64,000 nt of DNA from Pseudomonadota bacterium (GCA_023388965.1 JAEWFF010000015.1:1-64000), one strand, 5' to 3'. Counted from the stretch's first letter, positions 25,820 to 35,151 are shown. Notes: a model not told the origin generated them from the letters alone. Numbers and translations: made by a program.

Positions 25820-26269
25820 ATGACCGAGCCCGCCACCAATCGCCCCCGTCTGATCCTGCCGTCGCTTGGCGGCCTCTATGCGGCGCTGGGGGAAAGCGCG
25901 GAAACCCTCCTGCGCCTTGCCGCCGGCCTGCTTCTCGTCAGCCACGGCTACGGCAAGATCCTCAATCCCTTCGGTGCAAGCGGCATGGTCGAAAGCCTGG
26001 GTTTTTATCCCGGCGCGCTCTGGTCGCTGCTTCTGGCGATAACCGAGTTCTTTGGCGGCATCCTGATTGCGATCGGCCTTTTCACCCGTCCCGCGGCCTT
26101 CGCCGCGACGATCGTTCTGGCGGTCACCGTCTATTTCCACGGCGTGGTTCAGGGTGAAGGCATCGGCGGTGCGGAGAAGTCGATCCTCTGGACGCTGATC
26201 CTGTTCTTCTTCGCCATCCGCGGATCCAACGCCCATTCGGTCGATGCCCGGATCGGCCGCCAGTTCTGA
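25820..26269 (+). CDS. DoxX family membrane protein
   Basis: A 149-residue membrane protein with four predicted helices, the usual DoxX/DoxD-like arrangement. Signatures are LRLAAGLLLVSHGYGKIL in helix 1 and ITEFFGGILIAIGLFTRPAA in the middle. Related proteins include DoxX-type quinone or thiosulfate-oxidation partners, but most, like this one, have no fixed function. The ATG at 25820 has AGGAG upstream. It stands alone. Confidence 0.9.
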   Translation: MTEPATNRPRLILPSLGGLYAALGESAETLLRLAAGLLLVSHGYGKILNPFGASGMVESLGFYPGALWSLLLAITEFFGGILIAIGLFTRPAAFAATIVLAVTVYFHGVVQGEGIGGAEKSILWTLILFFFAIRGSNAHSVDARIGRQF

Positions 26270-26283
26270 GGCAATTTCGGGTC

Positions 26284-26676
26284 TTACCGGAAATTTTCGA
26301 GGCATCTGGCCGGTGGTCGCATCCACCGGCCGACCAGCGCAATCAACGCTTCGCCGTCATAGGGCTTCATGATCACCGGCAGGTCTTCGAGCGTGGCGAG
26401 GCCCTGTCCCGCCCGGTCGTTGGCGGTGGTCAGGAGCAGCGGCACGCCGGCTTTTCGCAGGCGGTCGATGCGCGGGGCCGCCTCCGCCGCGTCGAACGGC
26501 AGGTCCAGCAGGCAAAGGTCGATCGCCGCCAGCGATGGCGCGTCCCACCGGTCGAACTGATCCGGCTGCAACAGCGTGGTGCGGCAGGCGATTGCCGAGG
26601 TGATGAGATATTCCGCATCGAGCGCGACCAGAAATTCCGGCTCGACGATCAGGATATGCGGTGATGACGTCTGCAT
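26284..26676 (-). CDS. Stand-alone response-regulator receiver protein
   Basis: A 130-residue single receiver domain with no output domain. HILIVEPEFLVALDAEYL gives the acidic pocket (Glu12, Glu14). LCLLDLP offers Asp58 as phosphoacceptor, and VIMKPYD has the conserved Lys104-Pro. The acidic pocket uses Glu rather than the common Asp pair. No kinase gene adjoins it, so its partner is elsewhere. It converges with the DoxX gene and has a dispersed repeat upstream. Confidence 0.82.
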   Translation of the reverse strand: MQTSSPHILIVEPEFLVALDAEYLITSAIACRTTLLQPDQFDRWDAPSLAAIDLCLLDLPFDAAEAAPRIDRLRKAGVPLLLTTANDRAGQGLATLEDLPVIMKPYDGEALIALVGRWMRPPARCLENFR

Positions 26677-26761
26677 GTCGTCGTTTCCTTGCGTCGCCGC
26701 CCTTCCGGACGGGGGCATGCAATCTGCGTCGCCCCGACGCCGCCGTCATTTAAAAAAGACA

Positions 26762-26866
26762 TAGAGCCTTTCCAGCGAAAGCGTGAAACGGTTTTGCATC
26801 CGGAAATGCGGCTGGAACAAAGAGATGGAGCGGTTCTACCGCCTCAGTGAAAACCGGAACCGCTAG
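26762..26866. repeat. Intergenic palindromic repeat, copy B (RIME-like)
   Basis: The inverted-orientation copy of 14337-14441, about 86 percent identical over 105 bases. It lies between the divergent receiver and Crp/Fnr genes, ending about 90 bases before the Crp start. It can form hairpins (for example GCGGTTCTACCGC) and could affect the 5' end of either transcript. Confidence 0.8.
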
Positions 26867-26959
26867 AGGCCGGGCGGAACAAGCCGTGGCATGCGACGTT
26901 TGCCATCGCGAGGGTCTGGGTCTTGCGAAGGCCGGCGGGCCGAATGGCAGGGGGCGGGA

Positions 26960-27724
26960 ATGGCGAATGGCACGGCGGAACGGCACACGCGCTGGCGTAC
27001 CCCCTGTTTCAAGTGTCCGTTGCGGAAGCTTGAGGTCTTCCGCGATTTCAGCGCCGAGGAACTGGAATTCGTCTCGCATTTCAAGGCGGGAGAGCTTTCC
27101 GTCGCGCGCGGGGCGACCGTCCTCGTGGCGGAGACCCATAGTCCCCATCTCTTCACCCTGCTGTCCGGCTGGGCCTTCCGCTACAAGCTTCTGCCGGACG
27201 GGCGGCGGCAAATTCTCAACTACGCGCTGCCCGGCGATCTCATCGGCCTGCAAAGCGGCCTGATGGGGGAAATGGACCATTCCGTCGAGGCGCTGACGCC
27301 GCTGACGCTCTGCGTCTTCGAGCGGTCGCGGCTGGAAAGGCTTTTCGAGAGGCACCCCTCCCTCGCCTACGACATCACCTGGATCGCCGCAAACGAGGAG
27401 CGCATCCTCGACGAGCATCTGCTGAGCATCGGGCGGCGCTCCGCGCTGGAGCGGGCGGCCTATCTGCTTTCCTTCCTGCACCAGCGGGCGCGCGCCCTCG
27501 GGGAGGCCGCGGAGGACGGCCGGCGTTTCATTCCCGTCACGCAGCAGCATGTCGCAGATACGCTCGGCCTTTCGCTTGTCCATACCAACAAGACCCTGCG
27601 CCGGCTGGCGCAGCGCAAGCTTGCAAGCTGGAAGGACCGGGGTTGCGAGATCGAGGACGCCGAGGGCCTGCTTGCCCTTTCCGGCTGGGACGGGCTGACA
27701 CGGCAGCCACGGCCCTTCATCTGA
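26960..27724 (+). CDS. Crp/Fnr family transcriptional regulator
   Basis: A 254-residue regulator with a cyclic-nucleotide-binding-type beta-barrel (about 30-145), a dimer helix, and a C-terminal winged HTH. The HTH reads VTQQHVADTLGLSLVHTNKTLRRLAQRKL. An N-terminal CFKCP pair sits ahead of the barrel, but the Cys set needed for an Fnr-type 4Fe-4S cluster is not complete, and the GE-R-A ligands of true cAMP receptors are not evident. The signal is therefore unknown. The ATG at 26960 is chosen because it precedes the family region; upstream in-frame codons lie near the repeat. Confidence 0.88.
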   Translation: MANGTAERHTRWRTPCFKCPLRKLEVFRDFSAEELEFVSHFKAGELSVARGATVLVAETHSPHLFTLLSGWAFRYKLLPDGRRQILNYALPGDLIGLQSGLMGEMDHSVEALTPLTLCVFERSRLERLFERHPSLAYDITWIAANEERILDEHLLSIGRRSALERAAYLLSFLHQRARALGEAAEDGRRFIPVTQQHVADTLGLSLVHTNKTLRRLAQRKLASWKDRGCEIEDAEGLLALSGWDGLTRQPRPFI

Positions 27725-27737
27725 CGCTGGCCGGATT

Positions 27738-28790
27738 TCAGGCGACGTCCCAATAAAGCGGGAACATCGGGTCGAAGACCGTCACCGGTCCCGCCCCCGT
27801 ATCGCGCCGGGCAGGAAAGGCGACCGGCGTGTCCCGGCGCAGGAGCCGGATCCGCTCCTCGTTCGGCGGCAGGCCGTACCAGGCCGGCCCGTGGAGCGAG
27901 GTGAAGGCTTCGAGGCGGTCGAGGGCGCCTTCCTCCTCGAAAACATGGGCCAGGCAGCTCATGGTGTTGATCGACGTATAGATGCCGGCGCAGCCGCAGC
28001 CGCATTCCTTGAGCGGATCGGCATGGGGAGCGGAATCGGTTCCGAGGAAGAAACGTGCGTCGCCGGAGGTGGCGGCCTTGCGCAGCGCCAGCCGATGCTC
28101 CTCGCGCTTGGCGACCGGCAGGCAATAATAATGCGGACGGATGCCGCCGACGAGGATGGCGTTGCGATTGATGATGAGATGATGGGTGGTGATCGATCCG
28201 GCAAGATTGGCCTTGGCCGTGCGGATATAGTCGACGCCGTCCTTCGTCGTGACATGCTCCATAGTGATGCGCAGCTCCGGCAGCCGTTCGCGCAATGGAT
28301 CGAGCACCGTTTCGATGAAGACGGCCTCGCGGTCGAAGATGTCGATCTCGGGCGTCGTCACCTCGCCGTGCACGCAGAGCGTCAGGCCGATCTTTGCCAT
28401 TCGTTCCAGTACGGGCATCACCTTCGCGAGATCGCGCACGCCGCTGTGCGAATTGGTCGTGGCGCCGGCGGGATAGAGCTTGACCGCCCGGATCAGCCCG
28501 CTGCGGTGGCCCGCCTCCACGTCGTCGGGATCCGTGTGCTCGGTGAGATAGAGCGTCATCAGCGGTTCGAAGCGGTCGCCTTGCGGAAGGGCGTCGAGAA
28601 TGCGCTGGCGATAGCCGGCCGCATCGTCCGTGGTCACCACCGGCGGCACCAGGTTCGGCATGATGATGGCGCGGGCGAAATGCCGGCTGGTGTCGCCGAT
28701 CACGCCGGCCAGCATCGCGCCGTCGCGCAGGTGCAGGTGCCAGTCGTCGGGGCGGCGGATCGAAAGTTCGGTAAGGGTCGTATCGCGCAT
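27738..28790 (-). CDS. pyrC: Dihydroorotase
   Basis: A 350-residue class II dihydroorotase that cyclises carbamoyl-aspartate to dihydroorotate in pyrimidine synthesis. Length matches E. coli PyrC (348). Zinc-site motifs are clear: DDWHLHLRDG near the N-terminus, AVKLYPAGATTNS with the carbamylated Lys, CVHGEV, EHVTTKDG, HHLIINRN and FLGTDSAPH with the catalytic Asp. The ATG at 28790 starts the conserved part. It is divergent from a glutamine amidotransferase gene. Confidence 0.96.
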   Translation of the reverse strand: MRDTTLTELSIRRPDDWHLHLRDGAMLAGVIGDTSRHFARAIIMPNLVPPVVTTDDAAGYRQRILDALPQGDRFEPLMTLYLTEHTDPDDVEAGHRSGLIRAVKLYPAGATTNSHSGVRDLAKVMPVLERMAKIGLTLCVHGEVTTPEIDIFDREAVFIETVLDPLRERLPELRITMEHVTTKDGVDYIRTAKANLAGSITTHHLIINRNAILVGGIRPHYYCLPVAKREEHRLALRKAATSGDARFFLGTDSAPHADPLKECGCGCAGIYTSINTMSCLAHVFEEEGALDRLEAFTSLHGPAWYGLPPNEERIRLLRRDTPVAFPARRDTGAGPVTVFDPMFPLYWDVA

Positions 28791-28917
28791 CTGGTCGTCT
28801 CCCGCTTCTGCCGGCTGCGATAGCACCGTCAGGCCCGCGCGACAATCGCCGGATCGCTCTTGAACGGAACGGCCGCCCGTGATTGTCTCCGGCCGGTTCG
28901 AGCGGAAAGGATGCCTC

Positions 28918-29628
28918 ATGCGCGTGCTGGTGGTGGAAAACGACAGAGTGACGGAACTCGGCCGGATCGGCGCGGCGCTTTGCGAGGCGGGGGCGACGCT
29001 CGACATCTGCCGGCCGCATGCCGGCGAGCCGATCCCCGGCGACGATCGCGCCCATGACGCGATCATTGTCATGGGCGGCCCGCAGAATGCGCTCGACGAC
29101 GAGCGCCACCCCTATCTTCCGGCGCTGAGCCGGCTGATGCGCCGGTTCGGCGAAGAGGACAAGTCGGTGCTCGGCGTCTGTCTCGGCAGCCAGCTTCTGG
29201 CCCGCGCCTATGGGGCGGAAAACCATATCGGCGTGGCGACCGAATTCGGCTGGTGCGACGTGTCGCTGACGGCCGAAGGCCGGGCCGATCCGGTCCTGTC
29301 GGCTGCCGCCGACCGCTTCGCGATCTTTCAGTGGCACAGCGATACTTTCGCTTTGCCGGAGGGCGCGGTGCGGCTTGCCGAAAGCGGCGTGGCCGCAAAC
29401 CAGGCCTTCCGTATCGGACGTGCGGTCTATGGCACGCAGTTCCATTTCGAGGCCGACCGCGCGGTGGTCGACCTGTGGGTCCGGAATTTCCCCGAAACGG
29501 TCGAGGCGCTGTCGCCCGGCTGGCTGGAGCGGCGCGCGGGGCTGGCGACCGAATATGGACCGGCCTCCGAAGCGACGGGCCTTGCGCTCGCCCGCGCCTG
29601 GATGACGACCGTTCAGGTCCGTTCCTGA
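28918..29628 (+). CDS. Class I glutamine amidotransferase domain protein
   Basis: A 236-residue stand-alone GATase1 domain of the GuaA-like type. The triad is present: Cys88 in GVCLGSQLLA, with His176 and Glu178 in QFHFEAD. The GGPQNALDD oxyanion region precedes it. Such lone domains act as amidotransferases or hydrolases of gamma-glutamyl compounds, and no synthetase partner is adjacent. The ATG at 28918 follows AAGGA. It is followed by a possible terminator. Confidence 0.88.
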   Translation: MRVLVVENDRVTELGRIGAALCEAGATLDICRPHAGEPIPGDDRAHDAIIVMGGPQNALDDERHPYLPALSRLMRRFGEEDKSVLGVCLGSQLLARAYGAENHIGVATEFGWCDVSLTAEGRADPVLSAAADRFAIFQWHSDTFALPEGAVRLAESGVAANQAFRIGRAVYGTQFHFEADRAVVDLWVRNFPETVEALSPGWLERRAGLATEYGPASEATGLALARAWMTTVQVRS

Positions 29629-29632
29629 AACG

Positions 29633-29687
29633 GCGCGCGCAAGTGATCGCCTTTTCACCGGCAGCGGTCTAGGCGCGCGCGTCTTTT
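29633..29687 (+). terminator. Possible terminator hairpin
   Basis: Self-complementary GCGCGCGC words at 29633-29640 and 29673-29680, with a 32-base loop, are followed by TCTTTTT. The placement just after the amidotransferase gene fits termination, but the long loop makes it uncertain. Confidence 0.4.
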
Positions 29688-29889
29688 TGGGTATATGCTG
29701 GCCGGCAGAGTGAAGATGAAGCCTTGAAACATCATCCCGCCAGTCCTGGAACGCCGTTTTCGGCCTTTGCGGCAGCGCCCGCAGCGGCACGCTGCTCCTG
29801 CGGGACCCTTCGCTCCTCTCCCTTCTTCATCGGCCGGTCAGCCGCCCCGCGCTTGTGGTTGCATGGTGCCGCCAAGACGAGGATTTCCG

Positions 29890-30636
29890 ATGGCCGGACC
29901 GATTGAGCAATTCGAGATCAAGCCCATTGTCCCCCTGGAAATGGGAGGGATCGACCTCAGCTTCACCAATGCGTCCGCCTATATGGTGCTGACCGTCGGG
30001 GTGGCGGGGGCCTTCCTGCTGCTGGCGACGGGCCGGCGGGGACTGGTGCCCGGCCGCTGGCAATCCGCCGCCGAAATGGTCACGGAATTCGTGGCGACGA
30101 CGCTGCGCTCGAATGCGGGTGAAAAGGGGATGCGCTTCTTCCCGCTCGTCTTCTCGCTGTTCATGTTCATCCTCACCGCCAATCTGGTCGGCATGTTTCC
30201 CTATGCCTTCACGGTGACGAGCCAGCTGATCGTCACCTTCGGACTGGCGATGCTGGTTTTCGCCACCGTGACCCTTTACGGCCTCGCCCGGCATGGCTTC
30301 GGCTTCCTGAGGCTTTTCGTGCCCGAGGGCGTGCCGCTCATCCTGACGCCGATCATCGTGCCGATCGAGACGATCTCCTATCTGTCCCGGCCGGTCAGCC
30401 ATTCCGTCCGTCTCTTCGCGGTCATGCTGGCGGGCCATATCACGATCAAGGTGTTTGCCGGCTTCGTCGTGTCGATGGGCGGCTTCGGCGCGCTCGGAAT
30501 GCTGGGCGCGGTGCTGCCCTTCGCCATGACGGTGGCGCTGACGGCGCTGGAATTCCTGATGGCGGCCATTCAGGCCTATGTCTTCACCATGCTGACCTGC
30601 ATGTATCTCAACGACGCGCTGCATCCGCACCACTGA
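29890..30636 (+). CDS. atpB: ATP synthase F0 subunit a, isolated copy
   Basis: A 248-residue F0 a-subunit with five to six membrane helices, the proton-channel stator of ATP synthase. The essential Arg174 in SVRLFAVMLAGH and Gln228 in IQAYVF are kept, and the C-terminal LTCMYLNDALHP is typical of alphaproteobacteria. The position two after Leu-Phe, normally Asn (RLFxN), is Val178. Rhizobial atpB normally sits with atpI, atpE and the b-subunit genes, yet here it stands alone, facing lepA. It may be a second copy with an altered role. ATG 29890 has GAGGA upstream. Confidence 0.9.
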   Translation: MAGPIEQFEIKPIVPLEMGGIDLSFTNASAYMVLTVGVAGAFLLLATGRRGLVPGRWQSAAEMVTEFVATTLRSNAGEKGMRFFPLVFSLFMFILTANLVGMFPYAFTVTSQLIVTFGLAMLVFATVTLYGLARHGFGFLRLFVPEGVPLILTPIIVPIETISYLSRPVSHSVRLFAVMLAGHITIKVFAGFVVSMGGFGALGMLGAVLPFAMTVALTALEFLMAAIQAYVFTMLTCMYLNDALHPHH

Positions 30637-30682
30637 GGCGCGTTGCTTCGAAACTGGCGCGCAAGGATGCGGCTTGGCCGGC

Positions 30683-32506
30683 CTATTCGTCGCCCATCTT
30701 GAGTGCTGCGATGAAGGCTTCCTGCGGGATTTCCACCTTGCCGAACTGGCGCATGCGCTTCTTGCCTTCCTTCTGCTTTTCCAGAAGCTTGCGCTTGCGG
30801 GTGGCGTCGCCGCCGTAGCATTTGGCCGTCACGTCCTTGCGCAGCGCCCGCACGGTCTCGCGGGCGATGACCTTGCCGCCGATGGCCGCCTGGATCGGGA
30901 TCTGGAACATATGCGGCGGGATCAGTTCCTTCAGCTTCTCGCACATGGTGCGGCCGCGCCGGTCGGCTGCGGAACGGTGAACGAGCATGGAAAGCGCGTC
31001 GACCGGCTCGCCGTTGACGAGGATCGACAGCTTGACGAGGTCGCTCTCGCGATAATCCGCCAGATTGTAGTCGAAGGACGCATAGCCCTTGGAGATCGAC
31101 TTCAGCCGGTCGTAGAAGTCGAAGACCACCTCGTTGAGCGGCAGTTCGTAGGTCAGCATCGCGCGGCTGCCGACATAGGTGAGTTCCGTCTGGATGCCGC
31201 GCCGGTCCTGGCAAAGCTTCAGGATGCCGCCGAGATATTCGTCCGGCGTCATGATCGTCGCCTTGATCCAGGGCTCGCGGAATTCGGAAATCTTCACGAT
31301 GTCCGGCATGTCGGCCGGGTTGTGCAGTTCCTTCTCGGTGCCGTCGGTCATGGTGAGCTGGTAGACGACGGAAGGCGCCGTGGCGATCAGGTCGAGGTCG
31401 AATTCGCGCGAAAGGCGCTCCTGGATGATCTCGAGATGCAGAAGGCCGAGGAAGCCGCAGCGGAAGCCGAAGCCGAGGGCCGCCGAGCTTTCCATCTCGA
31501 AGGAGAAGGAGGCGTCGTTGAGGCGCAGCTTGCCCATGGCCGAGCGCAATTCCTCGAAATCGGCGGCATCGACCGGGAAGAGACCGCAGAACACCACCGG
31601 CTGGGCCGGCTTGAAGCCCGGCAGGGCCTTGTCCGTCGGACGCCTGTCGTCGGTGATCGTATCGCCGACGCGCGTATCGGCGACCTCCTTGATGGACGCG
31701 GTGATGAAGCCGATCTCGCCGGGGCCGAGCGAATCCATGGCGACCATCTTCGGCGTCAGCACGCCGACGCGCTCGACGGAATATTTCGCACCCGTTCCCA
31801 TCATGCGGATGGACTGGCCCTTGTTGAGCCGGCCCTCGATGACGCGCACGAGCACCATGACGCCGAGATAGGTATCGTACCAGCTGTCGACGAGCAGCGC
31901 CTTCAAGGGCGCTTTCTCGCCGCCTTCGCTCTTCGGTGCCGGCAGACGCTCGACGATGGCTTCCAGCACGTCCGGGATGCCGAGGCCGGTCTTGGCCGAA
32001 ATGAGCACGGCATCCGAGGCGTCGATGCCGATCACCTCTTCGATCTGTTCCTTGATGCGGTCGGGTTCGGCGGCCGGAAGGTCGATCTTGTTGAGCACGG
32101 TGACGAGTTCGTGGTCGTTGTCGATCGCCTGATAGACGTTGGCGAGCGTCTGGGCCTCCACGCCCTGGCTGGCGTCGACGACGAGCAGCGAGCCCTCGCA
32201 GGCCGACAGCGACCGCGAGACTTCATAGGCGAAGTCGACGTGACCGGGCGTGTCGATGAGGTTCAGCACATAGGTCTCGCCGTTCTGCGCCTTGTAATGC
32301 AGGCGCACGGTCTGGGCCTTGATGGTGATGCCGCGCTCGCGCTCGATCTCCATATTGTCGAGGACCTGCGCGCTCATTTCGCGTTCGGCAAGGCCGCCGC
32401 AGGCCTGGATCAGCCGATCGGCAAGTGTCGACTTGCCGTGGTCGATATGCGCGACAATCGAGAAATTGCGGATGTGATCGAGGGGCGTCGAAGAATTGGT
32501 GCTCAT
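30683..32506 (-). CDS. lepA: Elongation factor 4 (LepA)
   Basis: A 607-residue translational GTPase that acts on ribosomes during initiation or back-translocation. G1 is AHIDHGKST, G3 DTPGHVDF and G4 NKIDLP. Domain II and EF-G-like domains III and V follow, then the LepA-specific C-terminal domain with YGGDATRKRKLLEKQKEGKKRM (key part GGDATRK). The ATG at 32506 opens the family sequence. It converges with the lone atpB gene, 46 bases apart. Confidence 0.97.
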   Translation of the reverse strand: MSTNSSTPLDHIRNFSIVAHIDHGKSTLADRLIQACGGLAEREMSAQVLDNMEIERERGITIKAQTVRLHYKAQNGETYVLNLIDTPGHVDFAYEVSRSLSACEGSLLVVDASQGVEAQTLANVYQAIDNDHELVTVLNKIDLPAAEPDRIKEQIEEVIGIDASDAVLISAKTGLGIPDVLEAIVERLPAPKSEGGEKAPLKALLVDSWYDTYLGVMVLVRVIEGRLNKGQSIRMMGTGAKYSVERVGVLTPKMVAMDSLGPGEIGFITASIKEVADTRVGDTITDDRRPTDKALPGFKPAQPVVFCGLFPVDAADFEELRSAMGKLRLNDASFSFEMESSAALGFGFRCGFLGLLHLEIIQERLSREFDLDLIATAPSVVYQLTMTDGTEKELHNPADMPDIVKISEFREPWIKATIMTPDEYLGGILKLCQDRRGIQTELTYVGSRAMLTYELPLNEVVFDFYDRLKSISKGYASFDYNLADYRESDLVKLSILVNGEPVDALSMLVHRSAADRRGRTMCEKLKELIPPHMFQIPIQAAIGGKVIARETVRALRKDVTAKCYGGDATRKRKLLEKQKEGKKRMRQFGKVEIPQEAFIAALKMGDE

Positions 32507-32573
32507 GCGCGCCATATAGCAGCGGGCAACACGCAGGCAAAGCGGTAAATGAACGCTTCGTTCACCATCCCGT

Positions 32574-33827
32574 TCACGGTTCCCGAGGCGGTTCGCCTTC
32601 CACGAGCGCGCCGGCGTTCGGCACCTGGGCGCTCCTGAGCTCGAAGTTCTCGCGTTCTTCGGGCGGCACCGTCTCGCGGCGGCGCAGCCGCGTGGCGACG
32701 AACACTCCATAGGTGAGCGCGACGGCGATCACCGCATAGATGAAGGTGTGATCGCCGAGGACCGGCGTCAGCGCCGTCACCCCGAGCGGCACCAGCGTCG
32801 CGGAGACCGACCAGGCCACGAGCATGGTGGAGGCGAGCGGCACGAAATCCTCCGGATCCGTCCGGTCGTTGGCATGGGCGTTGGCGATGGAATAGACCGA
32901 TTCCGTAGCACCCGCCCAGATCGCATAGACGAAGATCAGCAGCAGGAAAGCCTGGAACGTGACGAAGAGGGCGGCGACCGCCGCGCCTGCGATGAGCAGG
33001 CAGGTGGCGATCAGGACGATGCGCCGGTCGATGCGGTCGGACAGCAGGCCGAGCGGGTACTGCACGAAGAGCAGGCCGAACTGCATGGAAAACATCAGCA
33101 GCGCCACATCCGACTGGCTCACCTTCTGGCTTGTCGCGAAGATCGGCGTGAACCCCTGCACCACCATGGAAAGGCCTCCGGCGGCGAGAATGCCGGCAAG
33201 CGCCACCGGAGAATTGCGCCAGGCCATGGCGAAGTCGAGGCTGACGCGGGCGGGCGGCGGCGGCGTCGGCAGGCGGGTCAGGCCGATCGGCAGCAGCGCC
33301 AGCGTCGTCGACAGGATGGTGATGAGCGGCGCCAGATTGCCCTCCGCAGGCAATTGCCCGAACAGCCAGGCTCCGACGCCGAGCCCGAGCAGATAGGTCA
33401 TGTAGAAGAACGACATGGCCTTGCCGCGCCAGCGGTTGTCGCTGGCGTGGTTGATCCAGCTCTGGGCGATGATGAAATTGGCGTTTCCAGCCGCGCCGTA
33501 GATGCCGCGCGCCAGCACCCAGACGAGCGGATTGAGACCGAGGGCGACCAGCACCGCGGCGAGGATCACCAGCGCGAGAGAGCAGGAGAAGGCGCGGGCG
33601 TGTCCGACCCGCCGGATGACCGGTCCGGCGATGATGCAGCCGATCAGCCCGCCGAAGGCAATCGCCGTCACCGCGGCGCCCGAGGACCAGTCCGGTGCGC
33701 CGGAAAGCGTCAGGACATAGGGCACATAGGCGAGCATGATGCCGTTGCCGATCGCCACGAAGGTCATGGAGACGACGATGGCGGTAATGGAAAAGAGCGA
33801 AGAAGCCCGCACCGCCGGTCCCGTCAT
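32574..33827 (-). CDS. MFS transporter
   Basis: A 417-residue major facilitator with 12 predicted helices and a hydrophilic C-terminal tail. The inter-domain loop 2-3 motif is a degenerate GPVIRRVGHARAF, and its repeat is GLLSDRIDRRIVL in the second half. Overall pattern resembles the YcaD-type subfamily, whose substrates are unknown. ATG 33827 has GGGGAG upstream. It lies upstream of lepA on the same strand, with a 67-base gap. Confidence 0.88.
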   Translation of the reverse strand: MTGPAVRASSLFSITAIVVSMTFVAIGNGIMLAYVPYVLTLSGAPDWSSGAAVTAIAFGGLIGCIIAGPVIRRVGHARAFSCSLALVILAAVLVALGLNPLVWVLARGIYGAAGNANFIIAQSWINHASDNRWRGKAMSFFYMTYLLGLGVGAWLFGQLPAEGNLAPLITILSTTLALLPIGLTRLPTPPPPARVSLDFAMAWRNSPVALAGILAAGGLSMVVQGFTPIFATSQKVSQSDVALLMFSMQFGLLFVQYPLGLLSDRIDRRIVLIATCLLIAGAAVAALFVTFQAFLLLIFVYAIWAGATESVYSIANAHANDRTDPEDFVPLASTMLVAWSVSATLVPLGVTALTPVLGDHTFIYAVIAVALTYGVFVATRLRRRETVPPEERENFELRSAQVPNAGALVEGEPPREP

Positions 33828-34025
33828 CTATTTCTCCCCGTTTCGATTCGACGTCGCCACCATAGCGGGAGGGGGCGTGGCGCATTGTCGCCGCAGCGCC
33901 ATGGCAAAAATAATTTTCCCTCCTTCATCTGGCCCCGGTGCGGCTGCGCCGGCGCGCCCGGCGGTTGCCTTGCGGCAAAAATGCACTAACGTCGCGCCGG
34001 GAGAATTCGAGGAAGGGAGCCTTTC

Positions 34026-35051
34026 GTGCGCGTCATATTTTCCGAGGATCACAAGCTCAGGAATGCCCGGACCGAACTGTTCGGGGGCGAACTGGTGCCG
34101 CCCTTCGAAGCCCCGTTCCGGGCGGAGTGGATCCTGGCGGCGGTGAAGGAGGCGGGGTTCACCGACGTGTCCGCGCCGCAGGCGCACGGGCTTGAAACCG
34201 CGCTCAAGGTGCATGACGCCGGCTATCTCGCCTTTCTCGAAACGGCCTGGGAACGCTGGGTGGCCGCCGGCTACAAGGGGGAGGCCATCGCCACCTCGTT
34301 TCCCGTTCGCCGCACCTCGCCGCGCATCCCGACCGATATCGAGGGCGTGCTCGGCTACTATTGCAACGCCTCCGAAACGGCGATCTCGCCGGGCACCTGG
34401 GAGGCGGCCGTCTCGTCCATGCGCTCTGCCGTCACCGCCGCCGATATCGTGGCGGAAGGCGCGGCGTCCGTCTTCGCCCTTTGCCGCCCGCCGGGCCATC
34501 ATGCCGGCATCGACAGTTTCGGCGGCTATTGCTTCATCAACAATGCCGCCGTCGCCGCCCAGCGCCTGCTCGACAAGGGAGCGGGCAGGGTGGCGATCCT
34601 CGATGTCGATTTCCATCACGGCAACGGCACCCAGGACATCTTCTACGAGCGCGCGGACGTCTTCTTCGCCTCGCTGCACGGCGATCCCGCCGATGCCTTC
34701 CCGCATTTCCTCGGCTATGCGGAGGAGACCGGCAAGGGGCCGGGCGAGGGCATGACGCGCAACTATCCGATGCCGCCCGGCACGCCCTATGCCGTCTGGG
34801 GCGAGGCGCTGGCCGACGCGTTGAAGCGGATCGCCGCCTTCGGCGCGGAGGCGATCGTCGTCTCGCTGGGGGTCGACACGTTCGAAAAGGATCCGATCTC
34901 CTTCTTCAAGCTGGCCACGCCGGATTTCCTCGCCATGGGGCGGGCGATCGCCGGAAGCGGCGTTCCGGTGGTGGTCTGCATGGAGGGCGGTTACGGCGTT
35001 GAGGAGATCGGCCTCAATGTCGCCAATGTGCTGCGGGGCATCGAGGGCTGA
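34026..35051 (+). CDS. Acetylpolyamine amidohydrolase (HDAC family)
   Basis: A 341-residue zinc deacetylase of the arginase/HDAC fold. It matches the Mycoplana ramosa acetylpolyamine amidohydrolase in length, and its active-site residues fall at the positions I recall for that enzyme: His158-His159 in RPPGHHAG, zinc ligands Asp195 and His197 in LDVDFHHGNG, Asp284 in SLGVDTFEKDP, and Tyr323 in GGYGVEE. It should release acetate from acetylated putrescine, spermidine or cadaverine in the cytosol. The start is GTG at 34026 with GGAAGGGAG upstream. An EamA exporter follows. Confidence 0.92.
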   Translation: MRVIFSEDHKLRNARTELFGGELVPPFEAPFRAEWILAAVKEAGFTDVSAPQAHGLETALKVHDAGYLAFLETAWERWVAAGYKGEAIATSFPVRRTSPRIPTDIEGVLGYYCNASETAISPGTWEAAVSSMRSAVTAADIVAEGAASVFALCRPPGHHAGIDSFGGYCFINNAAVAAQRLLDKGAGRVAILDVDFHHGNGTQDIFYERADVFFASLHGDPADAFPHFLGYAEETGKGPGEGMTRNYPMPPGTPYAVWGEALADALKRIAAFGAEAIVVSLGVDTFEKDPISFFKLATPDFLAMGRAIAGSGVPVVVCMEGGYGVEEIGLNVANVLRGIEG

Positions 35052-35151
35052 CGCCGGTCGCCCCGACTATGGATTTTTCACCATGTGCGCTCCTGCGGGA
35101 CGCGCAGGCAGGATGGCGGGCCCGGTCGATCCCGGGCCGCAGGGAGATGGG

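Noticed and set aside
27460..29790. 776-codon minus-strand open frame across pyrC and the amidotransferase gene
   Set aside because: It overlaps pyrC in another frame and the opposite-strand amidotransferase; the translation is low-complexity Arg/Pro/Ala without domains.
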